A stretch of DNA of 64,000 nt from AP-15 sp963737145 (GCA_963737145.1 CAVTRO010000002.1:372001-436000); one strand, 5' to 3'. Shown: positions 1-9,579, counted from the first letter of the stretch. Program-made: numbers and translations. Notes: generated from the sequence alone by a model not told the origin.

Positions 1-1068
1 AGCGCGGCGATCTGGCTTGCTCAGTCGCTGCGGCTGATTGACCTGATCGTCAACCGCGGCCTGTCGATCGAGATCTTCCTTTACTTGGCCGCGCTGATCC
101 TGCCTCGCTTTCTCGACATCGTGCTGCCGATCGGCGTCTTTATCGCCGTTCTCTTCACCTTCAACCGGCTGACCGGCGAGAGCGAGCTCGTCGTGATGCG
201 ATCGGCAGGGCTCAGCCACCTGGCGCTGGCCAAGCCCGTATTGCTCCTCGCCGGGATCGCCTTTTTCGTGCTAATGAGCCTGTCCGCCTATTTTCTGCCG
301 GCTTCGAACAGGGCCTTCAAAGACCTGCAATTTGAGATTCGCAACCGCTTTGCTTCGAGCCTGATCCAGGAAGGCACTTTCACCACGATCTCGGACAAGC
401 TGACGATCTACGTCCGCAGCCGGGACGATCGGGGCGAGGTCACCGGCCTGTTGATCAGTGACAGCCGAGATCCGCAGAAGCCTGTGACAATTCTTGCCGA
501 GCGCGGCGTCTTCGTCAATTCGCCGACCGGCGCCCGCATTATCATGGTCAACGGCAACCGGCAGCAATTCGACCCGGAAAGCCGCAAGCTCTCGCTATTG
601 ACCTTCGAGAGCTACACGCTCGATCTCGGGGCCTGGCGCGATGCGCCGGTTGTCCGCTTCCGCGAAGCTCAGGAGCGCTTTCTGGCCGAACTGTTTACTC
701 CGCCTGCGGATGCCGACAATTCCCTTCGCGCTACTTTCCTTGCCGAGGCGCATCAGCGCATTCTCGTTCCTATTTCCGCGTTCAGCTTTTGTGTAATCCC
801 GCTGGCTTGCTTATTGCCTGGCGAGCTCAACCGCCGCGGACAATTGAGACGCGTTCTTCTGGCGATCGGCCTCGCCTTTGCATTCGAGTTGCTCGATATC
901 GGGGTCAACAACCTCGCGGTTCGGTCGCCGGCGGCAATCCCGTTGATGTATATGGCCGACCTCTTGCCGTTCGCGCTCGGATTTGGAATCCTGCTACGGG
1001 GGGGGATAAAGCTCGGTTTCCGCCGGCCGCTGCTCACGATCCGGACCGCGCCCCATCTGGCGCATTGA
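1..1068 (+). CDS. lptF: LptF, LPS export ABC permease (5' truncated by window edge)
   Basis: The reading frame is open from base 1, so the true start lies outside the window. LptF is one of the two inner-membrane permeases of the LptB2FG transporter, which extracts lipopolysaccharide from the inner membrane and feeds it to the periplasmic bridge. The visible part has the N-terminal membrane block, with the family-typical stretch around GESELVVMRSAGLS, a periplasmic beta-jellyroll region in the middle, and a second block of membrane helices at the C-terminus. lptG follows 26 bases later and lptD after that, so the three form one LPS-export operon. Family assignment is firm; only the N-terminus is missing. 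Confidence 0.93.
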   Translation, partial: SAAIWLAQSLRLIDLIVNRGLSIEIFLYLAALILPRFLDIVLPIGVFIAVLFTFNRLTGESELVVMRSAGLSHLALAKPVLLLAGIAFFVLMSLSAYFLPASNRAFKDLQFEIRNRFASSLIQEGTFTTISDKLTIYVRSRDDRGEVTGLLISDSRDPQKPVTILAERGVFVNSPTGARIIMVNGNRQQFDPESRKLSLLTFESYTLDLGAWRDAPVVRFREAQERFLAELFTPPADADNSLRATFLAEAHQRILVPISAFSFCVIPLACLLPGELNRRGQLRRVLLAIGLAFAFELLDIGVNNLAVRSPAAIPLMYMADLLPFALGFGILLRGGIKLGFRRPLLTIRTAPHLAH

Positions 1069-1094
1069 TAACTGCGGCGATTCGGAGGGGGCAG

Positions 1095-2192
1095 TTGCAC
1101 GTCGCTAAGACCTTTTCCGCCTATATCGCCCGCCTATTCTTGGCATGGGTCGGCGGCGTGTTCGCGGCAATGGTCACGATCACCTTTCTGCTCGATTACA
1201 TCGAGCTGATCCGCCGCGGCGGCGCCAAAATCCAGGCTACCTTGGGGCTGCTGCTCGAAATGGCCGCCTTGAAGCTGCCGCACACGGCGCAAGAGGTCCT
1301 GCCCTTCGCTATCCTGTTCGGGACGATGCTCGCCTTCTGGCGTCTGACCCGCAACAACGAGCTCGTTGTCGCTCGGGCGGCGGGTGTTTCCGTTTGGCAG
1401 TTTCTGACCCCGGCCGTTCTCGTAGCGTTTCTGATCGGTCTCGTCGCGGTAACCATATTCAATCCGATCGCTTCGCTGACCGAGGCGGCCTACGAGAAGC
1501 TGGAAGGTCATATTCTCCGCCAGGGCTCCGACCAGCTGGCTCTTTCCGATTCGGGCTTGTGGCTCCGGCAAAGCGACCAGGCAGGCAATCAAATCGTGAT
1601 CCACGCCGGCAAAATTGGTTCTCAGCAATTGGTTCTCGATGCGGTCACACTGTTCTTTTTCAACGCCTCGACCCAGTTCACCTCGCGCATCGACGCACAG
1701 ACCGCGCGGCTCGAAAACGGCGATTGGGTCATCGAGAACGGTATTCGCTGGACCGCCGACGAGCCTCCCCGGCCATTCGACGAAATACGCCTGGCGACCA
1801 CCCTGACGCCGCGCAAGATCGAGGAGAGCTTTGCTTCGCCGGACACAATGTCGTTCTGGGACTTGCCCGGGTTCATCGAATTGCTCGAGCAGTCGGGCTT
1901 TCCGGCGCAGCGCCATCGGCTGCATTTCAACGTGCTGCTCGCCCGTCCGTTTCTGTTGTGCGCGATGGTCTTGGTGGCCGCGACCTTTAGTCTGCGCATG
2001 CAGCGCCGCGGCGGCACCACGTTGATGATCGTCGGCGGGGTCGCGAGCGGGTTCCTGTTGTATTTCATGTCCGACATCGTTTTTGCGTTGGGGCTTTCCA
2101 CCAAAATCCCGGTCACGTTGGCGGCCTGGACGCCGACCGGAGTGAGCCTGATTTTCGGCGCCTCTATGCTGCTCCATCTGGAAGATGGCTGA
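1095..2192 (+). CDS. lptG: LptG, LPS export ABC permease
   Basis: This is the partner permease of LptF in the LptB2FG exporter, about 365 residues, of the YjgP/YjgQ family. The reading frame stays open upstream into lptF, but a TTG at 1095 sits a few bases after a strong GGAGGGG ribosome site (1084-1090), and the protein then begins directly with the first membrane helix, so this start is preferred. The NNELVVARAAGVS segment matches the equivalent loop of LptF. Hydrophobic blocks at both ends flank a periplasmic domain. The stop codon overlaps the lptD start by one base (TGATG), which implies translational coupling. Confidence 0.92.
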   Translation: MHVAKTFSAYIARLFLAWVGGVFAAMVTITFLLDYIELIRRGGAKIQATLGLLLEMAALKLPHTAQEVLPFAILFGTMLAFWRLTRNNELVVARAAGVSVWQFLTPAVLVAFLIGLVAVTIFNPIASLTEAAYEKLEGHILRQGSDQLALSDSGLWLRQSDQAGNQIVIHAGKIGSQQLVLDAVTLFFFNASTQFTSRIDAQTARLENGDWVIENGIRWTADEPPRPFDEIRLATTLTPRKIEESFASPDTMSFWDLPGFIELLEQSGFPAQRHRLHFNVLLARPFLLCAMVLVAATFSLRMQRRGGTTLMIVGGVASGFLLYFMSDIVFALGLSTKIPVTLAAWTPTGVSLIFGASMLLHLEDG

Positions 2193-4561
2193 TGGACGGC
2201 CGTTCGATCCGGAGTTGTAACGGCATCGCCTCCTGGCTCGTGAGGAGCCTCCTTGGGGTGCTCGTGATATTGGGCGCGGCAGTTCCAGCCGCCGCCGAGG
2301 TCACCTTTGGCGGCGGTACCCACGAAGACAAAAACGCGCCGATTCTGTTTCGCGCCGATGAAATCCAGTACGACGAACAGCTGGCTCTGACGATCGCCCG
2401 CGGTCACGTCGAAATCTCTCAGAACGGAATGGTTCTGCTCGCCGACACAGTTACCTACAACCAGCGCACCGATACCGTAACCGCCTCCGGGAATGTCAGC
2501 CTCACGCAGCCGACCGGCGAAATCGTCTTTGCCGATTTCATGGAGCTGCGGGATTCGATGAGCGACGCGTTTGCGAAGAACGTGCGGATGTTGCTCGCCG
2601 ACCGCTCGCGGCTGGCGGCCAATGCAATGCGCCGCACCAACGAAAATCACACCGAGTTGGTGCGCGGCGTCTACTCCCCGTGCGACCTCTGCAAAGACGA
2701 CCCGAGCGCGCCGCCCTTGTGGCAGCTCAAGGCGCGCGAGATCGATCATGACAAGGAATTGCAGCTGGTCGAGTTTCATGACGCGGTCATGGAGATCGAG
2801 GGCTGGCCGGTCTTCTATACTCCGTACATGTCGACGCCCGACCCGTCGGTAAAGCGTGCAAGCGGGTTTTTAGCGCCCTCGATCGGGAGCTCCAACACCC
2901 TCGGCGCGCATGTGTCGATCCCCTATTACCTGGTGCTCGGACCGGACAAGGATGTGACGTTCGAACCGCGCCTTTATACCAAAGCCGGTCCATTGCTGGA
3001 GGCGGACTACCGCGAGCGGTTCGGTAACGGCGCTCTCGAAGCGATCGGCAGTCTCAATCACAGCAATGTCGGTTCCGGCAACAGCACGTCGAGCGAAGGA
3101 GAGCAGTGGCGCGGGCACATCAACGAGCACAGCGTCTTCGACTTGAACGAGACCTACCGCACGGGCCTGGACGTCCAGCGCGTCTCGGACCAGACCTATC
3201 TGCTGCGCTTCGGCTTTGGCAATCCGCTGCTCAACGCGATGATCAGCCGCGCCTATCTGGAAGGCTTCGATCCGCGCGCGTCGACCGACGTCAACGCTTA
3301 CCTCTTTCAACCGCTGCTGCCCGGCATCGGCGATTCGACCCAGCCGATCGTGCTGCCGGTCGCCAATCGCAACTGGCAGAGTCCGCCGGACCCGCTCGGC
3401 GGGCGCTGGAACCTGAACGCCAATATTCTCGACATCCTTCGCGAGGTCGGGACCCAAACCCGCCGGCTGTCGCTCGGCACGGAGTGGGATCGCAGGTTCA
3501 GCGACCCTCTCGGCGGGCAATACAATTTTTCGGCGAGCGTGCGCGGCGACGGTTATTCGATCGGCAATCTGAGCGCGGTCTCGAACCCGGAGCTGCCCTC
3601 GGCGTTCTTTCCGGCAAACGGGCAACCGGCAGCGGCGCCGACGCCGACCAATTTCGTGACCGGCCGCACTTTCCCGCAAGTCGGCCTGGTGTGGAGCTAC
3701 CCCTTGATTCACCGGGGCGAGAGCACGACCCAGCTGATCGAGCCGATCGTCGGGGGGTTTGCGGCGCCCAACAGCGGCAACCGGCGGAACATTCCGGACG
3801 AGGACAGCCTTTCATTCGAGCTCACCGACACCGATCTGTTCCGGCGCGACCGCCTGGCGGGGTACGACATTCTCGACACCGGTCAGCGGGTCGATTACGG
3901 AACCAAGATCGGGCTCTACGAAAAGGAGGGCGGCAGCTATCGGCTGCTGATCGGCCAGAGTTACCGCGCACAGCCCAATCCCTTTCTGCCGCCCGGTTCA
4001 GGGGCGGAAAAGAGGCTTTCCGATGTGGTGGGACGGATGGTGCTGTCCCCCAACTCCTATCTGGACCTGATTTATCGATTCCGGTTCGACCCCAGCCCTC
4101 TGAGCAACCGCAACCAGCAGGTCGGCCTCAGCGTCGGCCCGCAGAGTTTGCGGGTTTCCGGTAATTTTGTTTATCTTCCGGCGCAACTGCAAAGCGACGT
4201 GGTGACAATTCCAACCTCCGGCCAAAACGTTGTTTATGGAAAACGCGAGCAACTCTCGTTCAGCCTCACCGCAAGGCTCACCCGCTATTGGTCGATGCAG
4301 GCTTCCGAAACGATCAGCCTCACCAACAGCACCGCCCTCGTCAACAACGTGCCAACGCCAATGGCGTCGAGCTCTAGTCTTTACGGATCGTTGTCTGCCA
4401 TCTACCAAGACGAATGCATGGCGTTCATTGGCGCGGTGACCCAATCGGGAATCCGCAGCGGCGACGTGGTCCCAGGGTATTCCGTGCTGTTCAGCGTCGT
4501 GTTCAAGAACCTCGGCGAGATTGGCGGCACGGTCGCCACTATCTCCGGTAGTGCCCTGTGA
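2192..4561 (+). CDS. lptD: LptD (OstA), outer-membrane LPS assembly protein
   Basis: LptD is the outer-membrane beta-barrel that inserts LPS into the outer leaflet, with LptE as plug. The 789-residue product has a signal peptide (about residues 1-35, ending AVPAAA), an OstA/LptA-like beta-jellyroll domain (about 50-160) and a long barrel domain. Cysteines at 164 and 167 (CDLC) and another near the C-terminus (DECMAF) could form the inter-domain disulfides that activate LptD in other Gram-negatives; that role is inferred. The start overlaps the lptG stop. A SurA-type chaperone follows, as is common, since SurA helps fold LptD. Confidence 0.95.
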   Translation: MDGRSIRSCNGIASWLVRSLLGVLVILGAAVPAAAEVTFGGGTHEDKNAPILFRADEIQYDEQLALTIARGHVEISQNGMVLLADTVTYNQRTDTVTASGNVSLTQPTGEIVFADFMELRDSMSDAFAKNVRMLLADRSRLAANAMRRTNENHTELVRGVYSPCDLCKDDPSAPPLWQLKAREIDHDKELQLVEFHDAVMEIEGWPVFYTPYMSTPDPSVKRASGFLAPSIGSSNTLGAHVSIPYYLVLGPDKDVTFEPRLYTKAGPLLEADYRERFGNGALEAIGSLNHSNVGSGNSTSSEGEQWRGHINEHSVFDLNETYRTGLDVQRVSDQTYLLRFGFGNPLLNAMISRAYLEGFDPRASTDVNAYLFQPLLPGIGDSTQPIVLPVANRNWQSPPDPLGGRWNLNANILDILREVGTQTRRLSLGTEWDRRFSDPLGGQYNFSASVRGDGYSIGNLSAVSNPELPSAFFPANGQPAAAPTPTNFVTGRTFPQVGLVWSYPLIHRGESTTQLIEPIVGGFAAPNSGNRRNIPDEDSLSFELTDTDLFRRDRLAGYDILDTGQRVDYGTKIGLYEKEGGSYRLLIGQSYRAQPNPFLPPGSGAEKRLSDVVGRMVLSPNSYLDLIYRFRFDPSPLSNRNQQVGLSVGPQSLRVSGNFVYLPAQLQSDVVTIPTSGQNVVYGKREQLSFSLTARLTRYWSMQASETISLTNSTALVNNVPTPMASSSSLYGSLSAIYQDECMAFIGAVTQSGIRSGDVVPGYSVLFSVVFKNLGEIGGTVATISGSAL

Positions 4562-4645
4562 AGCGTCGTCGCTCAATCGGGGACATAGTTATCCGAGCGG
4601 TGTAAACTCGTGGCGGCACACGATCACGCGGCAGGATTCAAACTG

Positions 4646-5995
4646 ATGGCGATATTCCGTTGGCTTTGCGTAGGACTGGCGGGATTGACCTGCTTCTCCG
4701 GGACGGCGAGCGCTGCCCGTGCCCTCTCCGGAACAGGATCGCCCCCCGGCGCACCGGCTACCCAGCGCCCCTCGGCGCCGTTGCCGGACGGTCAGGTGAC
4801 CGAGACCCGGATCGCCGCAGTGGTCAACGACGAGGTGATCTCGGTCGCCGACGTCTTGTCGCGGCTCAGAATGGTGATGCTGTCGTCAAACCTGACGGAC
4901 TCGCCCGAAACACGGCAGCGCCTGGCCGGTCAGGTGCTGCGCACAATCGTCGACGAGAAACTTCAAATGCAGGAAGCGAAACGGCAAAACGTCACGGCTA
5001 CCGACGAGGAGGTCAACAAAGCCCTCGCGCAGATCGAAAAACAGAACAACATGCAGCCCGGGCAGCTCGACCAAGTCCTGAAATCGCACGGCATCGAGCG
5101 CAGCGCGCTGGTCGATCAGCTGACCGCATCGATCGTCTGGCAAAAGCTGGTGCGCCGGCTGGTATCGCAAACCAACGTAGTGTCTGACGAGGAGATCGAT
5201 TACGCGCTGAAGCGTGCAAAGGAGACCGCGAACGAACCGCAAAGCCGCGTCGCCGAGATCTTTCTCGCCGTTGATAACCCGCAGCAGGATGAGGAGGTGC
5301 GGCGGCTCGCCGAGCGGCTCACCGAGCAGATGAAGCAGGGTGCCCGATTCTCCGCGGTGGCGCAGCAATTCTCGCAATCCGCGACAGCTGCTGTCGGTGG
5401 CGATATCGGCTGGGTGCGCGCCGACCAATTGAGCCCTGAACTCGGCAAAGCGGTGGCCCAACTGCGGCCGGGTGAATTGTCGCCGCCGATCCGCGCTCCG
5501 GCGGGTTATTATTTGCTGCTCGTCCTCGATCGCCGCTCGGGCCGCGCGGCCGGCCCGGAAGTGAGCCTCGTGCACCTGGTGCAGATCGTCTTTCCTTTAC
5601 CGCCTCAGGCCACGGAGCAGATGCGCCGCGCGGCGATTGTCGAGGCGCAGAGCGCCAAGACCACCGCAAAAAATTGCGAAGAGCTGCTGAAGATCGGCAA
5701 GGAAAAGGGGTCGCCGCAGCTGTCCAGCGAGGGTCGGCTGCGCATTGACCAGGTAACCCCCGCGATGCGCAATATCGTGCTCGGGCTGGAGGTCGGGCAG
5801 ACCTCGCCCCCGATTGTGCAAAAAAACGGGGTCGGGGTCGTCATGATGTGCGAGAAGGCGGCGCCCCCCAGCGCTCCGACCGTGCCGACGCGCGACGAAA
5901 TTGCCGAAACCTTGATGCGCCAGCGTCTGGAGACCTTGGCGCGTCGCTACATGCGAGATCTGCGGCGTACCGCCTTTGTTGACGTCAGGGTATGA
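4646..5995 (+). CDS. surA: SurA-like periplasmic peptidyl-prolyl isomerase/chaperone
   Basis: Predicted periplasmic folding factor for outer-membrane proteins. The ATG at 4646 gives a good signal peptide (hydrophobic core then SGTASA); a GTG 36 bases upstream is possible but adds a polar leader. After the signal comes the SurA N-terminal chaperone region (VVNDEVISVADVLSRL, then helices rich in Q and K), a first parvulin-type domain containing the GGDIGWV segment, and a weaker second parvulin-like domain. Its place between lptD and pdxA is the standard alphaproteobacterial order. The stop codon overlaps the pdxA start (ATGA). Confidence 0.9.
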   Translation: MAIFRWLCVGLAGLTCFSGTASAARALSGTGSPPGAPATQRPSAPLPDGQVTETRIAAVVNDEVISVADVLSRLRMVMLSSNLTDSPETRQRLAGQVLRTIVDEKLQMQEAKRQNVTATDEEVNKALAQIEKQNNMQPGQLDQVLKSHGIERSALVDQLTASIVWQKLVRRLVSQTNVVSDEEIDYALKRAKETANEPQSRVAEIFLAVDNPQQDEEVRRLAERLTEQMKQGARFSAVAQQFSQSATAAVGGDIGWVRADQLSPELGKAVAQLRPGELSPPIRAPAGYYLLLVLDRRSGRAAGPEVSLVHLVQIVFPLPPQATEQMRRAAIVEAQSAKTTAKNCEELLKIGKEKGSPQLSSEGRLRIDQVTPAMRNIVLGLEVGQTSPPIVQKNGVGVVMMCEKAAPPSAPTVPTRDEIAETLMRQRLETLARRYMRDLRRTAFVDVRV

Positions 5996-7002
5996 GCGCG
6001 ATCGCGCTGCCGCTCGCCGTGACAATGGGCGAGCCGGCCGGCATCGGCGGTGAGATCACCCTCAAGGCTTGGCTCGACCATCGCGGCGACCTCCCTGCCT
6101 TCTACGTGATTGACGATCCCGATCGGCTCGCGGCGCTCGCTCGGCGCCTCGAGTGGCCGGTACCGATTCGGCCAATCGACGCGCCGGATCGGGCGCCCTC
6201 GCTCTTCGCGAACGCGCTTCCCGTCCGGCCGATCGAGAAGGCTATCCGTGCCCAGCCAGGCCGACCGGACCCCGGCGACGCGCCGGCGATCCTCGGCGCG
6301 ATCCAAACCGCCGTCGGCGACGTCGGGAATGGGCGCGCGGCGGCGCTCGTCACAAACCCGATCCACAAGGACAGCCTGTACCGAGCCGGCTTTCACCATC
6401 CCGGGCACACCGAGTACCTCGCCGAGCTCGCGGGGTCTGGTGCGCCTCCGGTCATGATGCTGGTGTGCCCGGGGTTACGCGTCGTTCCCGTTAACATCCA
6501 CCTCGCGCTGCGCCGGGCGATCGAAACCCTGTCCTCGGCGGCCATCGTCCACGCCGGGCGCATGACGGAAGCGGCGCTGCGCCGCGATTTTGGTGTCGGC
6601 TCACCAGTCCTCGCGGTCGCCGGGCTCAACCCGCACGCCGGCGAGGCCGGCAGCCTCGGCCGTGAGGAGATCGAGATCATTGAGCCCGCTGTAGCCGAAT
6701 TGCGCGCCGCCGGGATAGATGCGCGCGGTCCGGTGCCTCCCGACACGATGTTTCACGCCGAGGCGCGCAGCTCGTATGACGCGGCGCTGTGCATGTACCA
6801 CGACCAGGCGCTGATCCCGATCAAGACGATCGACTTCTATGGCGGGGTCAACGTGACATTGGGTCTGCCTTTTGTGCGGACATCGCCCGATCACGGAACG
6901 GCGATGGCGATCGCCGGCCGCGGCGCCGCGCGCCCCGAGAGCCTGATCGCCGCGCTGCGCCTGGCCGCCGAAATGGCCGCCAGGCGCAGGGCCAGCAGCT
7001 GA
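5992..7002 (+). CDS. pdxA: 4-hydroxythreonine-4-phosphate dehydrogenase
   Basis: PdxA oxidises 4-phosphooxy-L-threonine with NAD to the precursor that PdxJ condenses into pyridoxine 5'-phosphate (vitamin B6). The 336-residue protein opens with the family signature TMGEPAGIGGEI and carries the metal and substrate histidine segments GHTEYL and YHDQALIPIK, followed by the conserved FVRTSPDHGTA. Length is normal for the family. The start overlaps the surA stop by four bases and rsmA begins within about 25 bases of its end, so surA-pdxA-rsmA are probably cotranscribed. Confidence 0.95.
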   Translation: MSAIALPLAVTMGEPAGIGGEITLKAWLDHRGDLPAFYVIDDPDRLAALARRLEWPVPIRPIDAPDRAPSLFANALPVRPIEKAIRAQPGRPDPGDAPAILGAIQTAVGDVGNGRAAALVTNPIHKDSLYRAGFHHPGHTEYLAELAGSGAPPVMMLVCPGLRVVPVNIHLALRRAIETLSSAAIVHAGRMTEAALRRDFGVGSPVLAVAGLNPHAGEAGSLGREEIEIIEPAVAELRAAGIDARGPVPPDTMFHAEARSSYDAALCMYHDQALIPIKTIDFYGGVNVTLGLPFVRTSPDHGTAMAIAGRGAARPESLIAALRLAAEMAARRRASS

Positions 7003-7025
7003 AGGGCGATCCGTCTCCGCTCTCC

Positions 7026-7853
7026 TTGCCGCCGCTGCGCGAGGTGATCGCTCGGCACGGCATCGTTGCCCGCAGAGGCCTCGGGCAGAATTTTCTTCTC
7101 GATCTCAATCTGACCGGCCGGATCGCCCGCGCCGCGGGGCCGCTCGAACATGTCACGACCGTTGAGATCGGCCCCGGTCCGGGGGCCTTGACGCGGGCCC
7201 TGCTCGCCGCCGGGGCGCGCCGGGTCGTCGCGATCGAGCGCGACGAGCGCTGTCTCGCCGCCCTCGGCGAGATTGCCGCGGCTCATCCCGGCCGCCTCGA
7301 GCTGGTCGCCGGGGACGCGCTGAGGCTCGACCCGGTCGAGCTGTCGGACGCGCCGCGCAAGATCGTCGCCAACCTGCCTTACAATATCGCTACTCCGCTG
7401 CTCATCGGCTGGCTCGATCGGATCGGCGAATACGAGAGCCTCACGTTGATGTTCCAGCGCGAAGTTGCCGAGCGGCTGACGTCGCCGCCGCGCAGCAAAT
7501 CTTACGGACGGCTCTCGGTCCTGGTTCAGTGGCTGGCCGAGCCGCAAATCCTATTCGACATCCCGCCGCGCGCCTTTGTGCCGCCGCCCAAGGTAATCTC
7601 GAGCGTCGTCCATATCGTTCCGCGAACAGAGCCGCTCGCCTCTGCCGAAAAGCCGGCCCTCGAACGCGTCACCGCCGCCGCGTTCGGCCAGCGCCGCAAG
7701 ATGCTGCGCACCAGCCTCAAGACCCTTGGCATCCCGGTCGAGCCGCTCCTCGCGCGCGCCGGGATCGCGCCGACGGCGCGCGCCGAGGAACTCGCAGTCG
7801 CCGAGTTCTGCGCGCTAGCGCGAGGTTTATGGCGCAGTCGGATGGAACCTTGA
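7026..7853 (+). CDS. rsmA: 16S rRNA dimethyladenosine transferase RsmA (KsgA)
   Basis: RsmA dimethylates two adjacent adenines near the 3' end of 16S rRNA during small-subunit maturation. The sequence shows LGQNFLLD, the SAM-binding EIGPGPGALT motif and the catalytic NLPYNIATPL motif. About 275 residues are counted from the TTG at 7026. A CTG overlapping the pdxA stop (6999) would add nine residues, and close relatives have a few residues before the PPLREVI segment, so the start is uncertain. There is no convincing Shine-Dalgarno for either start. It is the last gene of the plus-strand lptF-rsmA block. Confidence 0.92.
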   Translation: MPPLREVIARHGIVARRGLGQNFLLDLNLTGRIARAAGPLEHVTTVEIGPGPGALTRALLAAGARRVVAIERDERCLAALGEIAAAHPGRLELVAGDALRLDPVELSDAPRKIVANLPYNIATPLLIGWLDRIGEYESLTLMFQREVAERLTSPPRSKSYGRLSVLVQWLAEPQILFDIPPRAFVPPPKVISSVVHIVPRTEPLASAEKPALERVTAAAFGQRRKMLRTSLKTLGIPVEPLLARAGIAPTARAEELAVAEFCALARGLWRSRMEP

Positions 7854-7901
7854 TCCGATCGCGATATACCTCTATCCAAAGGTCTATCTCCGGAGGATCT
7901 C

Positions 7902-8104
7902 ATGCGGGTTTCGAAATGGGGGAACAGCTTGGCCACCGCCTCCCGGCTGCCGTGGTCGAAGCATCGCAGTTGAAAGCAGGCGACGAGATCGAAATCCGCA
8001 TCGCCCGCGGGTTCCGTGGACATCCACGCCTTCGAGCGCCGGAGACAAAGATGTGGATGCGCCGATCAAGTCCGCGCAGGACGACTTCAGGCCAGCATTG
8101 CTAA
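7902..8104 (+). pseudogene. Frameshifted MazE/AbrB-type antitoxin
   Basis: A good ribosome site (CGGAGGA, 7891-7897) precedes an ATG at 7902 that opens MRVSKWGNSLA, the typical N-terminus of a MazE-like swapped-hairpin antitoxin. The rest of the domain (HRLPAAVVEASQLKAGDEIE) continues in the next frame from about 7935. One or two bases have therefore been lost or gained after the eleventh codon. After about 8000 the tail no longer resembles the family in any frame. No toxin follows; the next gene is a P-loop kinase starting at 8105. Probably the remnant of a toxin-antitoxin pair. Confidence 0.7.
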
Positions 8105-8680
8105 ATGAAAAAAGACATCATAACGATCGGGGGACTGTTAGGATCAGGGAAATCTTCGACGGCGAAGGCTGTAGCTTCCGCGCTCGCATTTCGACATTTT
8201 TCCTCCGGAGATCTTTTCAGACAGATCGCGTCCGAGCGGGATAAATCGATAGAGGCGATGAATATTTCCGCGGAAGTGCAGCGCGATATCGACCTAAAAG
8301 TCGACAATTTACTGAAAGAAATGTACCGCACGGAAGAGAAGCTCGTCATAGATTCGCGGATGGCGTGGCATTGGATGCCAGGGTCATTCAAGGTGTTCCT
8401 GGTGCTCGATCCTGAAACTGCTGCGCAACGGATCTATAATCATCTGCAACAAGGCGGGCGGACGAGCGAGGACGCGAGATCCGTGAAGGAAGTGCGCAAC
8501 AGCATTGATCGAAAATTCGCCAGCGAGCAGAAGAGGTACGCCGGACTGTACGGGGTCAACCCGACCGACCCTCTGAATTTCGACATCGTAGTCAATACAA
8601 AGCACAACGATTTGGAAACCGTGACTGCAATGTTGCTCGCCGCGTATATGGCGTGGCGAATGGATGAAAAGGAATTTTAG
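8105..8680 (+). CDS. Cytidylate-kinase-like P-loop nucleotide kinase
   Basis: A 191-residue P-loop kinase. Walker A is GLLGSGKSS at residues 9-17, followed by the FSSGDLFR segment found in the archaeal-type CMP kinase/adenylate-kinase-like group. There is an acidic-basic lid region in the middle (RIYNHLQQGGRTSEDARS). The substrate could be CMP, dCMP or another small nucleotide; the sequence alone does not decide. Codon use is visibly more AT-rich than in the neighbours (many AAA, GAT, TTT codons), and the gene sits where guanylate kinase (gmk) is normally found next to yicC. Both points suggest horizontal acquisition. It is not Gmk by motif. Confidence 0.75.
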   Translation: MKKDIITIGGLLGSGKSSTAKAVASALAFRHFSSGDLFRQIASERDKSIEAMNISAEVQRDIDLKVDNLLKEMYRTEEKLVIDSRMAWHWMPGSFKVFLVLDPETAAQRIYNHLQQGGRTSEDARSVKEVRNSIDRKFASEQKRYAGLYGVNPTDPLNFDIVVNTKHNDLETVTAMLLAAYMAWRMDEKEF

Positions 8681-8691
8681 CCCAGCAATAA

Positions 8692-9579
8692 TCATTCGAT
8701 GTTTTGCACCTGCTCGCGGAACTGTTCGACCGCCGCTTTCAAGGAAAGCCCGACCCGCGTCAGCTCGATATCCGCTGATTTCGAGCATAACGTATTGGCC
8801 TCGCGGTTCAGCTCCTGACAGAGAAAATCGAGACGGCGTCCAACTGCCTCGTCCTGCTGCAGCAGGTCGGCCGCCTGCTCGAGATGCGCCCGCAACCGCT
8901 CCAGCTCCTCGCGGATATCCGAGCGAGCGATGAGCAGCGCCATTTCCTGCGCGACCCGCTCCTCGGGCATGCCCGGGGCAAGATCGGCGACATTCGCCAA
9001 CATCGTCTGCAGCCTATAGCAAATCGCAGCCGGCTGGGCCGCCGCGCAACCCGTCGCGGCCTCTACCAGCGCCGCCATCTCAGCGAGCTGGCCGTATAAA
9101 ATGGCGGCGAGACGAGCGCCTTCCTCCGCCCGGGCGGCGGCCAGCGCATCGAGCGCTTTCGCCCAGCTGTCGAGAACGGCATGCCGGCGTTCCTCAAGCA
9201 CGGCATCCGGCTCGTCTTCGACCGTCTCCACGACGCCGCGCAAAGCCAGCAGCCCGTCGATGCGGGGCGGCGCCGCCTCGATCTCGCCCGCCAGCTCGTT
9301 CATCAGCGCAACGATCTGAGCCAATGTCTCGCGATTGACCCGCACTGCCGCGGGCTGGGTACGGGTCACGGCGAGACTGGCGGAAAAATTGCCTCGGCGG
9401 AAACGCTGCGCCAGCAGCGAACGAAGCTGGGGCTCCAGCGCATCGAACCCCGGCGCCAGCCGGAGCCGCAAATCGAGTGACTTGCCGTTGACGCTCTTCA
9501 CCTCCCAAGCCCAGCTGATGCCGAGCTCGTCGCCCTGCGCTCGCGCAAAGCCGGTCATGCTCGTGACACCCAAATTCAC
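8692..9579 (-). CDS. yicC: YicC family endoribonuclease-like protein
   Basis: YicC/YloC proteins are about 290 residues, and members have been shown to act as endoribonucleases. The product has the family opening SMTGFAR, the EVKSVNGKSLDLR segment, and the conserved C-terminal acidic-basic block (LNREANTLCSKSADIELT). The GTG at 9579 has a GGGAG sequence just upstream; the internal ATG seven codons later is an alternative. It is the last gene of the minus-strand fabD-fabG-acpP-fabF-mltG-yicC series. Its usual downstream partner gmk is missing here. Confidence 0.9.
   Translation of the reverse strand: MNLGVTSMTGFARAQGDELGISWAWEVKSVNGKSLDLRLRLAPGFDALEPQLRSLLAQRFRRGNFSASLAVTRTQPAAVRVNRETLAQIVALMNELAGEIEAAPPRIDGLLALRGVVETVEDEPDAVLEERRHAVLDSWAKALDALAAARAEEGARLAAILYGQLAEMAALVEAATGCAAAQPAAICYRLQTMLANVADLAPGMPEERVAQEMALLIARSDIREELERLRAHLEQAADLLQQDEAVGRRLDFLCQELNREANTLCSKSADIELTRVGLSLKAAVEQFREQVQNIE

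Noticed and set aside
1134..2779. Two long minus-strand frames (347 and 385 codons)
   Set aside because: Shadows of lptG and lptD in high-GC DNA.
8105..8680. Calling the kinase guanylate kinase (gmk)
   Set aside because: Position suggests it, but the P-loop context and lid region resemble CMP-kinase-like proteins and the Gmk GMP-binding motifs are absent.
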